A stretch of 64,000 nucleotides of DNA from Sphaerochaeta halotolerans (GCF_003429665.1 NZ_QUWK01000014.1:1-64000); one strand, 5' to 3'. Positions 8,878-17,921 are shown, counted from the stretch's first letter. A program made the numbers and translations. The notes: a model not told the origin generated them from the sequence alone.

Positions 8878-10170
8878 TTATTTTGCGGGACCCAAGACTT
8901 CAACAGCCTTCGCTTCCACCAGCTTTGCAGCCTGAGCGGGAGTCATGGTCAAACCAAACAAGGCCTGAGTGGTATCTTTATGCACTTCTGCGAGAGCAGG
9001 AGGCATGTATTGATCGTAGAAGTTCTGCATGACCTTCGCACCCATAAGCACATCATATTGCTTCTGGATGAGTGGATCCTTAATCTCGATGCCCTTGACA
9101 CCGGAAATCATGGAGGAGCCATCAATCATGTCCTGACCATACACCTGATCGGAAAGGACTACGAGCAAATCAAAAGCTTCCTTCGGATACTTGGTGCCAC
9201 TATAGATATGGATAACATTTCCACCACCGACAATCTCGTCGGCTGAACCTGCAGCACCTTCAATGACCGGGAACTTAAACAGACCAAGATTGTTCTCGTA
9301 GAAGTCAGGAGCTTCATTGCGGCAGTTTCCAAGCAAACCGTTAGTCTGGATGAGGTGTGCAGCTCTTGAGCTGTAGAACAACATTCTGGACCCGCCGGTA
9401 TCATAGTTGATACCGTTCATGCCTTCAGGATAGTAACCCTTACGGACCCATTCTTGAATCTTCTCACCAGCCTTGATAAAGCTCTCGTCTTCGAAGGTCT
9501 TTCCATTTTCCCTATTGAAGGCATCAATAAAGACCTGTGCCCCACCATAACGCATCGAAAGATAGATGAAAGTGATGGCGCCAGGCCACTTGCTGGCATT
9601 TCCAAGAGCGATAGGAATAATCCCATTAGCTTCTAGGACGTCACAATTGTACTCGAACTCAGCAAGAGTTGTGGGAACCTTAAGATTGTATTTTTCGTAC
9701 AGTTCGCGGTTGTAGTACACAGAAGAAGGTCCACAAGTAATTGGAAGCCCATAGACCTTGTCGCCGCTCATACTAATGGAGATACCGGGTTCAAGATAGT
9801 TTTGTGCAACACTCTTAACCTGTTCAGAGATATCAAGCACCTTACCAGCCTTGATGAACTCTTCCATCCAACCGCCACCCCAAGTGATGAACAGATCAGG
9901 AGGATTTCCACCTCCCATAGCGGTCTTCAGCTTGGTTTTGTAGGGATCGTTCTCAATCGCCTGTTCAACTACTTTCACTTTCGGGTTGGCCGCTTGGTAG
10001 CGAGCAATAGCCTTCTCCATAGTCTCACGACGAGAGACATCAACACCGATGTGCCAGACAGTGAGTGTAATGTCCTTTTCATTTTTTGCCTCAGCTTCTG
10101 AAGAACCTGCAGCAAAGAGCATCGCTGTTGAAACCAACAGAACGCATGCAAAAATTAGCAACCTTTTCAT
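8878..10170 (-). CDS. extracellular sugar-binding protein of a CUT1-type ABC transporter
   Basis: The 430-residue protein begins with an export signal (KRLLIFACVLLVSTAMLFAAG) and a mature end rich in Ser, Glu and Ala. This resembles the poorly conserved signal peptides of spirochaete periplasmic binding proteins. No clear Cys lipobox is visible. The body has the family-1 solute-binding pattern: LTVWHIGVD, NDPYKTKLKTAMGGGNPPDLFITWGGG, and later GGGNVIHIYSGTKYPKEAFDLL. It is first in the operon with two permeases, GH43 and sugar-modifying genes. It probably captures xylo- or arabino-oligosaccharides. The ribosome-binding site AAGGAGGTTTTAGA is strong, consistent with high expression. Confidence 0.9.
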   Translation of the reverse strand: MKRLLIFACVLLVSTAMLFAAGSSEAEAKNEKDITLTVWHIGVDVSRRETMEKAIARYQAANPKVKVVEQAIENDPYKTKLKTAMGGGNPPDLFITWGGGWMEEFIKAGKVLDISEQVKSVAQNYLEPGISISMSGDKVYGLPITCGPSSVYYNRELYEKYNLKVPTTLAEFEYNCDVLEANGIIPIALGNASKWPGAITFIYLSMRYGGAQVFIDAFNRENGKTFEDESFIKAGEKIQEWVRKGYYPEGMNGINYDTGGSRMLFYSSRAAHLIQTNGLLGNCRNEAPDFYENNLGLFKFPVIEGAAGSADEIVGGGNVIHIYSGTKYPKEAFDLLVVLSDQVYGQDMIDGSSMISGVKGIEIKDPLIQKQYDVLMGAKVMQNFYDQYMPPALAEVHKDTTQALFGLTMTPAQAAKLVEAKAVEVLGPAK

Positions 10171-10469
10171 TCTAAAACCTCCTTAAGAAATGTAGCTCTC
10201 TATGCACTAGTGGTACACACTAAGCATAATCATCTTGGCTATAACTCTAAATCCTAACTATGAAGAGAAGAATATCTATTATAGTTTTTACATATGTTAT
10301 CTTGACATTTTTAAATTTAATCTATCTATTGATATCCAATTTATTGATATAAATCTTATTATAATATATATAATTATTTAATTTGCACAAAATCATTGCA
10401 ATACACTAATTTGTGGTGCAATATTCTTGAGATTGGTATCTTTTTATGTCAATGAGATATATTTATCAT
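10171..10469. other. A/T-rich intergenic region upstream of the GH43/ABC operon
   Basis: No gene is seen. On the minus strand there is a TATAAT box (bases 10277-10282 read as ATTATA on plus) about 110 bases before the binding-protein start, but its -35 region is poor. An imperfect inverted repeat (TTGCAC near 10382 and GTGCAA near 10415) lies closer to the end of the upstream SDR operon and could form a weak terminator. The regulator of the GH43 operon is not encoded next to it. Confidence 0.4.
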
Positions 10470-11234
10470 CTATCTACTCAGATACCCTCCATCAACAGGA
10501 AGCATGACGCCACACACATAGTCTGAAGCATCGCTGGCAAGATACACGACCGCTCCTGCCATATCTTGCGGTTGTCCCCAGCGTTTGGCAGGAATGCGCT
10601 GACTCAACTCGGCAAACCGCGCTTCATCATTGACCAAGGCGGTATTGATCGGGGTAGCCATATAACCAGGAGCGATGCAATTCACATTTATACCCAAGGA
10701 GGAAAGTTCGTTGGCCATCGTCTTGGTCATCTGCATCACCGCTCCCTTCGCTGAACAGTATGCAACTGTGTTGATTCCCGCAGCAATTGAGTTCACTGAA
10801 GCAATATTGATGATCTTGCCCTTACCCAATTTCACCATCAGATTTCCAGCCCACTGGGCTAAGTCAAAGACGCTGGTAAGGTTGAGCTCAATCACTTTGT
10901 CCCAATCTTCCATGGGAAACTCCAAAGCAGGATACCGAATTTGGATACCAGCGTTGTTAACGATGATATCCAGCTTACCTTCCAATCGTTTTTCAATTGT
11001 TTTCTTCAACTCAGAACGCTTTAATCGGTCAAGCAAGTCACATATAATAGCTTCTGCTTGCAGCCCTTGTTCCCTAAGCTCCTCAGCTTTCTCCACTACC
11101 TTTGGGTTGATATCTACCAGGATGACAAAGGCTCCAGCTTCAGCAAGGCCTTTTGCCATCCCCCATCCCAAACCTTGGGACGAGCCAGTGATTACTGCGT
11201 TCTTTCCAGTCAAATCAAACGGATTTCTCTTCAT
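10470..11234 (-). CDS. SDR-family oxidoreductase (gluconate 5-dehydrogenase-like)
   Basis: The 254-residue protein is a classical short-chain dehydrogenase. It has the cofactor motif ITGSSQGLGWGMAKGLA (TGxxxGxG), VNNAGI at about residue 90, the catalytic Ser in INIASVNS, and YCSAKGA (YxxxK). The C-terminus is VCGVMLPVDGGYLSR, typical of the group containing gluconate 5-dehydrogenase and 2-deoxy-D-gluconate 3-dehydrogenase. It is the last gene of the carboxylate locus, two bases after the transaldolase. If the imported acid is a hexonate, oxidation at C5 would create the 5-keto acid needed by the transaldolase. That reading is inference. Confidence 0.85.
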   Translation of the reverse strand: MKRNPFDLTGKNAVITGSSQGLGWGMAKGLAEAGAFVILVDINPKVVEKAEELREQGLQAEAIICDLLDRLKRSELKKTIEKRLEGKLDIIVNNAGIQIRYPALEFPMEDWDKVIELNLTSVFDLAQWAGNLMVKLGKGKIINIASVNSIAAGINTVAYCSAKGAVMQMTKTMANELSSLGINVNCIAPGYMATPINTALVNDEARFAELSQRIPAKRWGQPQDMAGAVVYLASDASDYVCGVMLPVDGGYLSR

Positions 11235-11236
11235 GG

Positions 11237-12262
11237 CTACACCTCATAGGAGAGCAACGGCTTCCATCCATCATTGATGAACTGATCGGTAGTTCGGTTG
11301 CAACTTCCGAAGGTTATGAATGCTTTTTCATCCATACCATTCTCTTCATAGGCCTTATGGAACTCATCGAGGGTCATCAATCGATCAATGACATCTTGGT
11401 CTATAGGCTTGTCAATCTGGGTTTCATAGGGGCCTTTCTCGGCAAGCAATTCGTCCTGGATTCCTTTGGATATGGACATAATCATCTTCGCCCCTGAGAG
11501 TGCCGTTACATGATAGGCACCTCGGCAACCTGCAGGCATAAGAACGGTATCATACCCTCGTTCTGCAAAAAGTTTGTATGCCTTTTTAATACAGGCTGTA
11601 CCTGCCTGCCTGATATCTGATTCACTGACTATGGATTCTTGATCCTGTGCAACATCGCGTAGGTAATCATCCAAACGGCCCACCATCAATACCGCAATGG
11701 TAAGAGGCTCCTTGATCCCTGCCTTTCTTGCCCGTTCTTTGCCACGTTTTGCAGCCTCGGCAACCTTGAGGACCTGGGGAACTGTAAAGCTAATTGTTGC
11801 AGCAACATTGAAACCAAGGGCCACACACTCCTCATATACCCTAAGGCCTGCTTTGGTTGCAGGGAGTTTGATGACTACGTTCTTATACCAAGCTGCATAC
11901 TGCTTCGCCTGAGCGAGCATGTAGGGATAATCACCAGTCTTCAATGGATTGGTCTGTGCACAGACATATCCTTGTCCGAAATCGCCTTTCTCATACATGG
12001 AGGTGAACAACTCTGCATAGTAGCCTGTAACAGCCTTGATCAAAGCCAATACCTTTTCATCACCACTCAGATTCTTGGCAAGAGCCTGTATGCGATCTTT
12101 CCACACTTCTGGATATGCATACAGTGTCTGGGTTACAAGGAATGGATTGGTGGTCATCCCTACCGCACCATCAGAAAACGCTCGCTCTTGTTCTTCTATA
12201 TTGGCAGAGTCATGCCACCATATTGAGTCTGTCTCATTTGAAAGCCATTCTAGATAATTCAT
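11237..12262 (-). CDS. transaldolase-family protein
   Basis: The 341-residue protein has the transaldolase TIM-barrel signatures: GAVGMTTNPFLV near residue 35 (TTNP) and YKNVVIKLPATKAGL, where Lys132 is the expected Schiff-base lysine. FNVAATISFTVPQV and AERGYDTVLMPAGCRGAYHV follow. Transaldolases move a dihydroxyacetone unit between a ketose and an aldose phosphate. The sequence is clearly different from housekeeping TalB and from the short FSA/TalC type. It sits between a GarR-like reductase and an SDR, apparently in one catabolic locus but after a terminator-like hairpin at 12315-12355. In this setting it could act on a keto acid rather than a sugar phosphate. Substrate is not determined. 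Confidence 0.82.
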   Translation of the reverse strand: MNYLEWLSNETDSIWWHDSANIEEQERAFSDGAVGMTTNPFLVTQTLYAYPEVWKDRIQALAKNLSGDEKVLALIKAVTGYYAELFTSMYEKGDFGQGYVCAQTNPLKTGDYPYMLAQAKQYAAWYKNVVIKLPATKAGLRVYEECVALGFNVAATISFTVPQVLKVAEAAKRGKERARKAGIKEPLTIAVLMVGRLDDYLRDVAQDQESIVSESDIRQAGTACIKKAYKLFAERGYDTVLMPAGCRGAYHVTALSGAKMIMSISKGIQDELLAEKGPYETQIDKPIDQDVIDRLMTLDEFHKAYEENGMDEKAFITFGSCNRTTDQFINDGWKPLLSYEV

Positions 12263-12310
12263 GCAACCCTTCTTAAAAACCCATTAATAAATTTTGATGA
12301 GATTCTTCGC

Positions 12311-12355
12311 AAAAGAATTGAGTCAGAGTCCTAATCTAGAACCCTGACCCAACTC
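12311..12355 (-). terminator. rho-independent terminator/attenuator between the GarR-like gene and the transaldolase gene
   Basis: Read on the minus strand, GAGTTGGGTCAG (12355-12344) and CTGACTCAATTC (12326-12315) form a 12-bp stem with two G-U pairs. A 17-base loop separates the arms and UUUU follows (12314-12311). It lies just after the GarR-like stop and would cut expression of the downstream transaldolase and SDR relative to the upstream genes. Confidence 0.65.
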
Positions 12356-12360
12356 AATTG

Positions 12361-13245
12361 TTACTTACGAACCTTAATACCTGCTTCCTTCTCGTACCAC
12401 TGGACAAGTCCGCCGTGGTCGTCGGAGCCTTTTCCGTCGGAGGAGAGGGCTCTCATCATCTCGATGACCGAGTTGGAGATGGGAGTCGGGGTCTTCACGC
12501 TACTGGCGGTATCAATGGCATTCTGCAGGTCCTTGATGTGCAGGTCGATGCGGAACCCAGGTTTGAAGTTTCCCTCCAGCACCAGAGGTGCCTTCGCATC
12601 AAGCACTGTGCTACCGGCCAATCCCCCGCGGATTGCCTTGAACACTTTCTCTGGGTCGACATTAGCCTTGGTTGCAAGCACCAGTGCCTCGCTCATGCCT
12701 GCAATGTTTGCTGCTACCATGATCTGGTTCGCAAGCTTGGTCGTGTTCCCGCTACCAATCTCCCCAACCAAGGTCACACTGCTTCCCATGACCTGCAGGA
12801 TTGGCTCGACCACCTTGAAGGTCTCCCCCGGTCCGCCGACCATGATTGCAAGGGTTCCGTCGATTGCCTTTGGCTCCCCGCCGGAGACCGGCGCGTCAAG
12901 CATGACCACACCCTTCTTCACCAGTTCAGCTGCCACTTCCCGGCTCACAATCGGGCTGATGGAGCTCATGTCCACCACAATCAGGCCTTCCTTCGCACCC
13001 TCGATTACTCCACCCTCACCCAGTACGACCGTCTGTACGTGAGGGCTGTTGGGAAGCATCGTGATCACCACGTCACTCTGCTGTGCGACTTCCTTAGCGC
13101 TGGCAGCCTCAGTCGCCCCGGAAGCGACAACCTCGGCCACAGCTTCCTTGTTGATATCGTTGACGACCAGGCTATAGCCTGCCTTCAATAGGTTCTTTGC
13201 CATGGGCTTGCCCATGATCCCGAGTCCAATAAATCCAATCTTCAT
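12361..13245 (-). CDS. garR: 2-hydroxy-3-oxopropionate (tartronate semialdehyde) reductase-like protein
   Basis: The 294-residue protein is a beta-hydroxyacid dehydrogenase. It starts with KIGFIGLGIMGKPMAKNLLKAG (NAD-binding GxGxxG). DAPVSGGEPKAIDGTLAIMVGG is the substrate-binding signature, and SGNTTKLANQIM carries the catalytic lysine. GarR/GlxR enzymes reduce tartronate semialdehyde to D-glycerate; close relatives act on 3-hydroxyisobutyrate. The pattern fits the GarR group best. It lies 11 bases after the transketolase C subunit. Together with that pair it forms a block with unusually G/C-rich third codon positions. If the nearby transaldolase cleaves a 5-keto-hexonate, tartronate semialdehyde would be the product, which fits this enzyme. 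Confidence 0.82.
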   Translation of the reverse strand: MKIGFIGLGIMGKPMAKNLLKAGYSLVVNDINKEAVAEVVASGATEAASAKEVAQQSDVVITMLPNSPHVQTVVLGEGGVIEGAKEGLIVVDMSSISPIVSREVAAELVKKGVVMLDAPVSGGEPKAIDGTLAIMVGGPGETFKVVEPILQVMGSSVTLVGEIGSGNTTKLANQIMVAANIAGMSEALVLATKANVDPEKVFKAIRGGLAGSTVLDAKAPLVLEGNFKPGFRIDLHIKDLQNAIDTASSVKTPTPISNSVIEMMRALSSDGKGSDDHGGLVQWYEKEAGIKVRK

Positions 13246-13256
13246 GTTTTCGCTCC

Positions 13257-14195
13257 TTACTTGTAGGCCAGGACGCTCCTGACCTTCTTCGCGACATCCT
13301 CAGCCTCTAGGCCGTAATGCTTAAGCAGGATGGAATAGTTCTCCGCACTGGTGCCGAAGCGGTCACCCACCCCCAGAATCTCAATCGGAACTCGCTTCTT
13401 GGAAAGAGCGCTGCATACTGCGCTTCCGAGGCCTCCGATGACGTTGTGCTCCTCTGCCGTTACTACACCCTTCATACCCTCGGCATACGCCTCAAGCGCC
13501 TTGGTATCCAGTGGCTTGATCGTCGATACATTGACCACGCGCGCTGATATGCCTTCCTTCCCAAGGATCTTTGCTGCCTCCATCGATTGCTGCACCATCA
13601 CGCCCGTGGCAAAGATCACCACATCTTTGCCGTCGACCATCTGGGTCATCTTTCCGATATGGTACTCCTCATCGGGGTTGGTAACGATAGGGAGGTCGTT
13701 GCGGTTGATGCGTATGTACATCGGCCCCTTCTGCTCCACCATGGCCTTTACCATTTTCTCGGTCTCCACTGCATCACAGGGGCTGAGAACGGTCATGTGT
13801 GGCAATACCTGCATCAGGGCAATGTCGTCTATGCTCTGGTGGGTCTTGCCATCCCCGTAATCGGAAAGTCCGGCGCTCGAACCGCAAATCTTCACGTTCA
13901 GGTTCGCAATCGTAATCGAGGAGCGAATCTGGTCATAGGCACGTCCGGAGGCAAACACCGCAAACGAGTTCATGAACGGTACCTTCCCCGTCAGCGAGAG
14001 CCCCGCCGATACGCTTGCCATGTTCTGTTCAGCGATACCCATCTGGAAGTAGCGATCGGGGTACTCGGCTGCGAACAGCTTACTCATCGTGGAGTTGCCC
14101 AGGTCGGCCTCCAGCAATACGATGTCCTTGTTGTCCTTTCCCAGCTCGACCAGCGTCTCGCCGTAGGTTGTCCTCAGGCTGTCTGTAGTCCTCAT
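13257..14195 (-). CDS. transketolase, C-terminal subunit (pyrimidine plus C-terminal domains)
   Basis: The 312-residue protein carries the second half of a split transketolase. It has the pyrimidine-binding domain (YFQMGIAEQNMASVSAGLS with the catalytic Glu in AEQN) and the C-terminal domain (VVTAEEHNVIGGLGSAV). The ATG at 14195 overlaps the stop of the N-terminal subunit by four bases (ATGA) and has a GGAGG site, so the two are translationally coupled. Split transketolases transfer a two-carbon ketol unit using thiamine diphosphate. The company of carboxylate transporter and dehydrogenase genes suggests a specialised role. G/C-rich codon choice sets this gene apart from most of the window. 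Confidence 0.88.
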   Translation of the reverse strand: MRTTDSLRTTYGETLVELGKDNKDIVLLEADLGNSTMSKLFAAEYPDRYFQMGIAEQNMASVSAGLSLTGKVPFMNSFAVFASGRAYDQIRSSITIANLNVKICGSSAGLSDYGDGKTHQSIDDIALMQVLPHMTVLSPCDAVETEKMVKAMVEQKGPMYIRINRNDLPIVTNPDEEYHIGKMTQMVDGKDVVIFATGVMVQQSMEAAKILGKEGISARVVNVSTIKPLDTKALEAYAEGMKGVVTAEEHNVIGGLGSAVCSALSKKRVPIEILGVGDRFGTSAENYSILLKHYGLEAEDVAKKVRSVLAYK

Positions 14196-15046
14196 GCCTC
14201 TACCTCCTTCCTCATGTCGGCTATGCACTGCCATGCTATCTTGTATTCTTCCTCACTCATCGCCGCATTGTGGTATTTGGCCTTCCCCTCAGCAAACGGG
14301 AAGCACTTGCCCTTCACTGTGTGCGCCATGATTACCGTCGGGCCTTCCTTGTATGCTTTCGCTGCATCAAGTGCCCCGAGGATCTGGACCATGTCGTGCC
14401 CGTCGATCTCGATGACATTCCACCCGAAGGCCTTCCACTTCTCCACCAGGTTCTCAATCGGGAAGATTTCGGCGGTCGTGCTCGTTGCCTGCACGCCGTT
14501 CCAGTCCACGATAGCTGTCAGGTTGCTTGCCTTGTACACAGAAGAAGCCATCACGGCCTCCCACACCTGGCCCTCTGCAAGCTCGCCGTCGCCCAGGATC
14601 GTATACACGTGGTTCTCGCTCTTGTCCAGGGTGAGCCCAAGGGCAACACCGAGGGAGACTGAGAGTCCCTGGCCCAACGATCCTGTGACAGCTTCGATGC
14701 CCGGAGTCTTGTCCATGTCTGGGTGTCCCTGCAGGAGTCCCTTGAAGGTCTTCACCTTGCCCAGCTCGCTGCGGTCGAAATATCCCAGCTCCACAAGGCA
14801 TGCATACTGCACCAGGACTGCATGGCCCTTGCTCATGATAAGGCGGTCTCGAGCCGGGTCCTTCGGGTCATCCTTGTTCACCTTCATCGTGTGGAAGTAC
14901 AAGGCTGCCATCACATCCGCTATCGAGCTGCTTCCGCCAAGGTGCCCCACCTTTCCAGGGGGAATCATCTCCAGGATGTTTGCACGCACCTGGATTGCCT
15001 TGAGTTGCAGTTCCTTTACTAATTCTTGAGAATAGTTCATCTTCAT
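14192..15046 (-). CDS. transketolase, N-terminal (thiamine diphosphate-binding) subunit
   Basis: The 284-residue protein has the conserved start (RANILEMIPPGKVGHLGGSS with the catalytic His) and the ThDP/Mg motif from GDGELAEGQVWEA to the Asn about 25 residues later (IVDWNGVQ). It also has MDKTPGIEAVTGSLGQGLS. Together with the gene at 13257 it makes one active transketolase. The first ATG at 15046 has an AGGAG site. This pair is one of three in the window (others at 29916-31698 and 58368-60172) and differs from both. G/C-rich third positions are shared with the two genes downstream. Confidence 0.88.
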   Translation of the reverse strand: MKMNYSQELVKELQLKAIQVRANILEMIPPGKVGHLGGSSSIADVMAALYFHTMKVNKDDPKDPARDRLIMSKGHAVLVQYACLVELGYFDRSELGKVKTFKGLLQGHPDMDKTPGIEAVTGSLGQGLSVSLGVALGLTLDKSENHVYTILGDGELAEGQVWEAVMASSVYKASNLTAIVDWNGVQATSTTAEIFPIENLVEKWKAFGWNVIEIDGHDMVQILGALDAAKAYKEGPTVIMAHTVKGKCFPFAEGKAKYHNAAMSEEEYKIAWQCIADMRKEVEA

Positions 15047-15075
15047 CTCTCTCCTAACTTGTACAGGAATCGTGT

Positions 15076-15828
15076 TCAGCAGCAGGTCACTCCGCCATCT
15101 ACCGGCAGAGCAACCCCGTTGATGAACGACGCCTCTTCGCTTGCGAGGTACAATACTGAATTTGCTACATCTTCAGGGGTTGCAAGACGCCCCAGGGGAA
15201 CCTCGTCAAACCGCTGTTGTTTCTTTGCTGGATCTTTGAACATCTCCTGTACAAGAGGAGTATCGACTGTGCTGGGGTGTATTGAGTTACACCGAATATT
15301 CTCACTTCCGTATCTGCTGGCGATTGCCTTGGTAAGGAGCGTTACCGCACCCTTGGTGGTGGTATATGCTTCTGGTGTATAGCGATGACCGATCAAACCA
15401 CAAACAGAAGAGGTGTTGATGATTGCCCCACCACCCTGCTTTCGCATGACAGGGATTACATACTTTGTACCCAGAAAGACAGAACCAACATTCACGAGCA
15501 TCATGGTGTTGAACTCGCTGATGACCATTTCCTCGATGGGCTTCCTGATGTTGATCCCGGCGTTGTTCACCAAGACATCAATCCTGCCTTCTTTCGTCAC
15601 AATAGTATCAATGGTCTGTTTCCAAGCTTCTTCGCTGGTCAAATCCATTTGAATGAAGGTGGCAGTAACCTTGTTCTCAGTGAGCTGAGCTTCCAGCTCC
15701 TTACCTTTCGTCTCATCAAGATCAAGGATGTAGAGCTTTGCACCATTCTTGCAGAGCAATTCAACCATAACCGCGCCTAAGCCTCCGGCTCCGCCGGTGA
15801 CCAGAATAACCTTATCTTTAACATTCAC
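15076..15828 (-). CDS. SDR-family oxidoreductase
   Basis: The 250-residue classical short-chain dehydrogenase has VILVTGGAGGLGAVMVELL (TGxxxGxG), VNNAGINIRKP, INTSSVCG with the catalytic Ser, and YTTTKGA (YxxxK). The end is FINGVALPVDGGVTCC. The start is a GTG at 15828, preceded by AGGAAGTATATA; no in-frame ATG gives a complete cofactor motif. It lies 12 bases after tctA and 29 bases before the transketolase pair, so it is likely the first cytosolic step on the imported acid. Hydroxy-acid or sugar-acid oxidation is inferred. The Asp at the end of beta-2 (LYILDLDE) points to NAD rather than NADP. Confidence 0.85.
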   Translation of the reverse strand: MNVKDKVILVTGGAGGLGAVMVELLCKNGAKLYILDLDETKGKELEAQLTENKVTATFIQMDLTSEEAWKQTIDTIVTKEGRIDVLVNNAGINIRKPIEEMVISEFNTMMLVNVGSVFLGTKYVIPVMRKQGGGAIINTSSVCGLIGHRYTPEAYTTTKGAVTLLTKAIASRYGSENIRCNSIHPSTVDTPLVQEMFKDPAKKQQRFDEVPLGRLATPEDVANSVLYLASEEASFINGVALPVDGGVTCC

Positions 15829-15840
15829 TATATACTTCCT

Positions 15841-17358
15841 TTATATTGGTTGATTGTTACTGGTATTCTTCTGTAAGCGGCTATTTTTCACACCACTGAT
15901 AAAAATCCAGATAATAGCAACCATCAAAACGATACCAACGGGACGACCCAGTAACGGGATGATCGAACCCTGTCCCTGCATGAGGGCCTGACGGAAACTG
16001 ATGTCAGCCGTAGGTCCAAGAATAATTCCCAGCACCAGAGGAGCCATCGGATAATTAAGCTTGCGCAGGATGTATCCGAGAATACCGAATATGAACATGA
16101 CATGGATGTCAAAGATGTTCACATTTCCGGCATAAGCCCCGATAACTGTCAAGGGGACGATGATTGGCATGAGAATCTTTCGGTTGATCTTCAGAACCTT
16201 CACCATTGGTTTGGTGAGCAGGAGACCGAAAACCAACATGGATGCGGTTGCGATTAAGAGCGTCACTGCAGTCAGATAAAGGAAATCGGGAGATTCAAGC
16301 GCGAGCATCGGACCTGGTTTTATCCCGTGAAGCCAGATGGCTGCCAGGAACATGGCTGCTGGAGGGGATCCAGGGACAGCAAGGGTAAGCAGGGGAATCA
16401 TGGCACCACCGATACAGGCGTTATTAGCTGTCTCAGCTGATGCGAGTCCTTCATAACTTCCTTTTCCGAAAAGATGTCCATGCTTGCTACGTCGCTTACC
16501 AACGTCATAGCTGACCCAGGCAGCAATATCTTCACCAGCACCCGGGACTGCCCCGATACCGCTTCCGATTAAACCAGAGCGGACTGCTGTTGAAAGCACT
16601 TGCTTAACCATGCTTCTATCTGGAAGCACCTTCCCAAGCTGGTTCTCAATGGAATAAGGAACGTCTTCCTGCAAAACAGAAAGAATCTCGGAGATACCGA
16701 ATACACCGATCAAAGCTGGAATTAGGGAGATACCACCCATTAAGTCATAACTCCCATAGGTAAACCTTGGGAACGCATAGACGGCATCCAAGCCTATCAT
16801 AGCGGTAAAGAATCCCAGGAATCCTACAATCCAACCCTTGAGTGGGGTACTCTGCGTCGAGAGGTTGCCACAAATCATGATACCGAAGACGGAGATGAGG
16901 AAATACTCCCACTGACCGAATTTCAAAGCAATTTTATAAAGGAATGGGGTAAGAAAAATCAACAAGAGAATGGAAATCAGTGTACCAACAAACGAGGCTA
17001 CAATACCAACTCCGATAGCTTGTCCACCATGTCCTTGTTTGGCTAGTACGAACCCATCCAAGGCGGTTGCCGCTGCTGATGGTGTTCCAGGGATGTTAAT
17101 CATAATTGCTGAATAACAACCACCCATGACAGCTCCAACGTAGACTCCGAGAAGGAATGCTACAGCGGTAGCAAGCTGCATTGAGTAGGTAAGATTGATC
17201 AGCAGGGCGAGGGCCATGGTAGCGGTTAGTCCTGGAATTGCTCCAACCACGATACCGGCCACGGTTGCAATCATTGTTACAAATACCTGTGGATATCCGA
17301 ACGCCTGTGCTGCTGCGGATCCGAACAGGGCAAATTGCTGTGCAAATGCTTCAAACAT
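15841..17358 (-). CDS. tctA: tripartite tricarboxylate transporter, large permease TctA
   Basis: The 505-residue membrane protein matches TctA, the large channel subunit of TTT carriers. Characteristic stretches are GAIPGLTATMALALLINLTY, YVGAVMGGCYSAIMINIPGTP, GVVGAVPGAGEDIAAWVSYD-like sequence (here GIGAVPGAGEDIAAW) and IPLLTLAVPGSPPAAMFLAA. These carriers import citrate, other di/tricarboxylates or sugar acids using the Na+ or proton gradient. The ATG at 17358 is preceded by AGAGGTGGGAG; a GTG four codons earlier lies inside that site and is not preferred. TctB ends 14 bases upstream. Confidence 0.92.
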   Translation of the reverse strand: MFEAFAQQFALFGSAAAQAFGYPQVFVTMIATVAGIVVGAIPGLTATMALALLINLTYSMQLATAVAFLLGVYVGAVMGGCYSAIMINIPGTPSAAATALDGFVLAKQGHGGQAIGVGIVASFVGTLISILLLIFLTPFLYKIALKFGQWEYFLISVFGIMICGNLSTQSTPLKGWIVGFLGFFTAMIGLDAVYAFPRFTYGSYDLMGGISLIPALIGVFGISEILSVLQEDVPYSIENQLGKVLPDRSMVKQVLSTAVRSGLIGSGIGAVPGAGEDIAAWVSYDVGKRRSKHGHLFGKGSYEGLASAETANNACIGGAMIPLLTLAVPGSPPAAMFLAAIWLHGIKPGPMLALESPDFLYLTAVTLLIATASMLVFGLLLTKPMVKVLKINRKILMPIIVPLTVIGAYAGNVNIFDIHVMFIFGILGYILRKLNYPMAPLVLGIILGPTADISFRQALMQGQGSIIPLLGRPVGIVLMVAIIWIFISGVKNSRLQKNTSNNQPI

Positions 17359-17372
17359 AGGTGCTCCCACCT

Positions 17373-17858
17373 CTATGGAAGAGGAATTTTAAAGACATAC
17401 TGGAAAATAGCGCTGATCAGTACCGCTGAAAGGACTGAAATGATGATATTTTTCAACCAGGTCGTAGATTTCAGATACCAGAAGGTAACAACAAGGTAGA
17501 TGAAGGTGGCTATTGCAAAATGTATTCTACCAATCAGACCATAGATATATACCACCATAAAGAATGAGAGAATGACTACGCGTTTTGATTCGGGACTAAG
17601 GAATAAAGCAATCAAGCTATCCTTACGAAAGGTAGCTTTTGTCGCTGCAACACTCCCGCCTCGTATTGATCCAATCAACATAACGATTCCGAACAGACAA
17701 AAGATAATTCCCAGAATGAACGGGAAGAATCCTGGTGCGTCGAGAAAACTGTTGAATACCTTCATACCGAGCGATTCAACAATAAGATAGATTCCGAAAG
17801 CTAACAGGAGTACACCCATAATGAGATCGGAAGCAGTTGTTTTCTTAATTTGGCTCAT
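17373..17858 (-). CDS. tctB: tripartite tricarboxylate transporter, small permease TctB
   Basis: The 161-residue protein has four hydrophobic segments (about residues 13-30, 40-62, 90-112 and 120-155). It has the loosely conserved TctB pattern (LIMGVLLLAFGIYLI, PGFFPFILGIIFCLFGIVML). TctB proteins vary in sequence but are recognised by length, topology and position between TctC and TctA. It follows the binding-protein gene across a 63-base gap holding a stem-loop. It forms the membrane complex with TctA. Confidence 0.88.
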   Translation of the reverse strand: MSQIKKTTASDLIMGVLLLAFGIYLIVESLGMKVFNSFLDAPGFFPFILGIIFCLFGIVMLIGSIRGGSVAATKATFRKDSLIALFLSPESKRVVILSFFMVVYIYGLIGRIHFAIATFIYLVVTFWYLKSTTWLKNIIISVLSAVLISAIFQYVFKIPLP

Positions 17859-17880
17859 GCAACTATCCTTTTCCTAATAA

Positions 17881-17912
17881 TTTCGGGAGACGGGAACCCC
17901 CATCCCCCGAAA
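17881..17912 (-). promoter_or_regulatory. intercistronic stem-loop after tctC
   Basis: TTTCGGGAGA (17881-17890) and TCCCCCGAAA (17903-17912) form a 10-bp stem with one mismatch or G-U pair, in the gap between the binding-protein gene tctC and tctB. It probably protects the tctC message or partly terminates transcription. Confidence 0.6.
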
Positions 17913-17921
17913 CAAGACGTG

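Noticed and set aside
12358-13191. Open frame of 277 codons opposite the GarR-like gene
   Set aside because: Composition rich in His and Asp, no start signal, and complete overlap with a clear enzyme gene.
13587-15029. Long open frame (480 codons) on the plus strand opposite the transketolase genes
   Set aside because: It mirrors the G/C-rich codon use of the real minus-strand genes, has no ribosome-binding site, and its product (rich in His, Arg and Ser) resembles no protein family.
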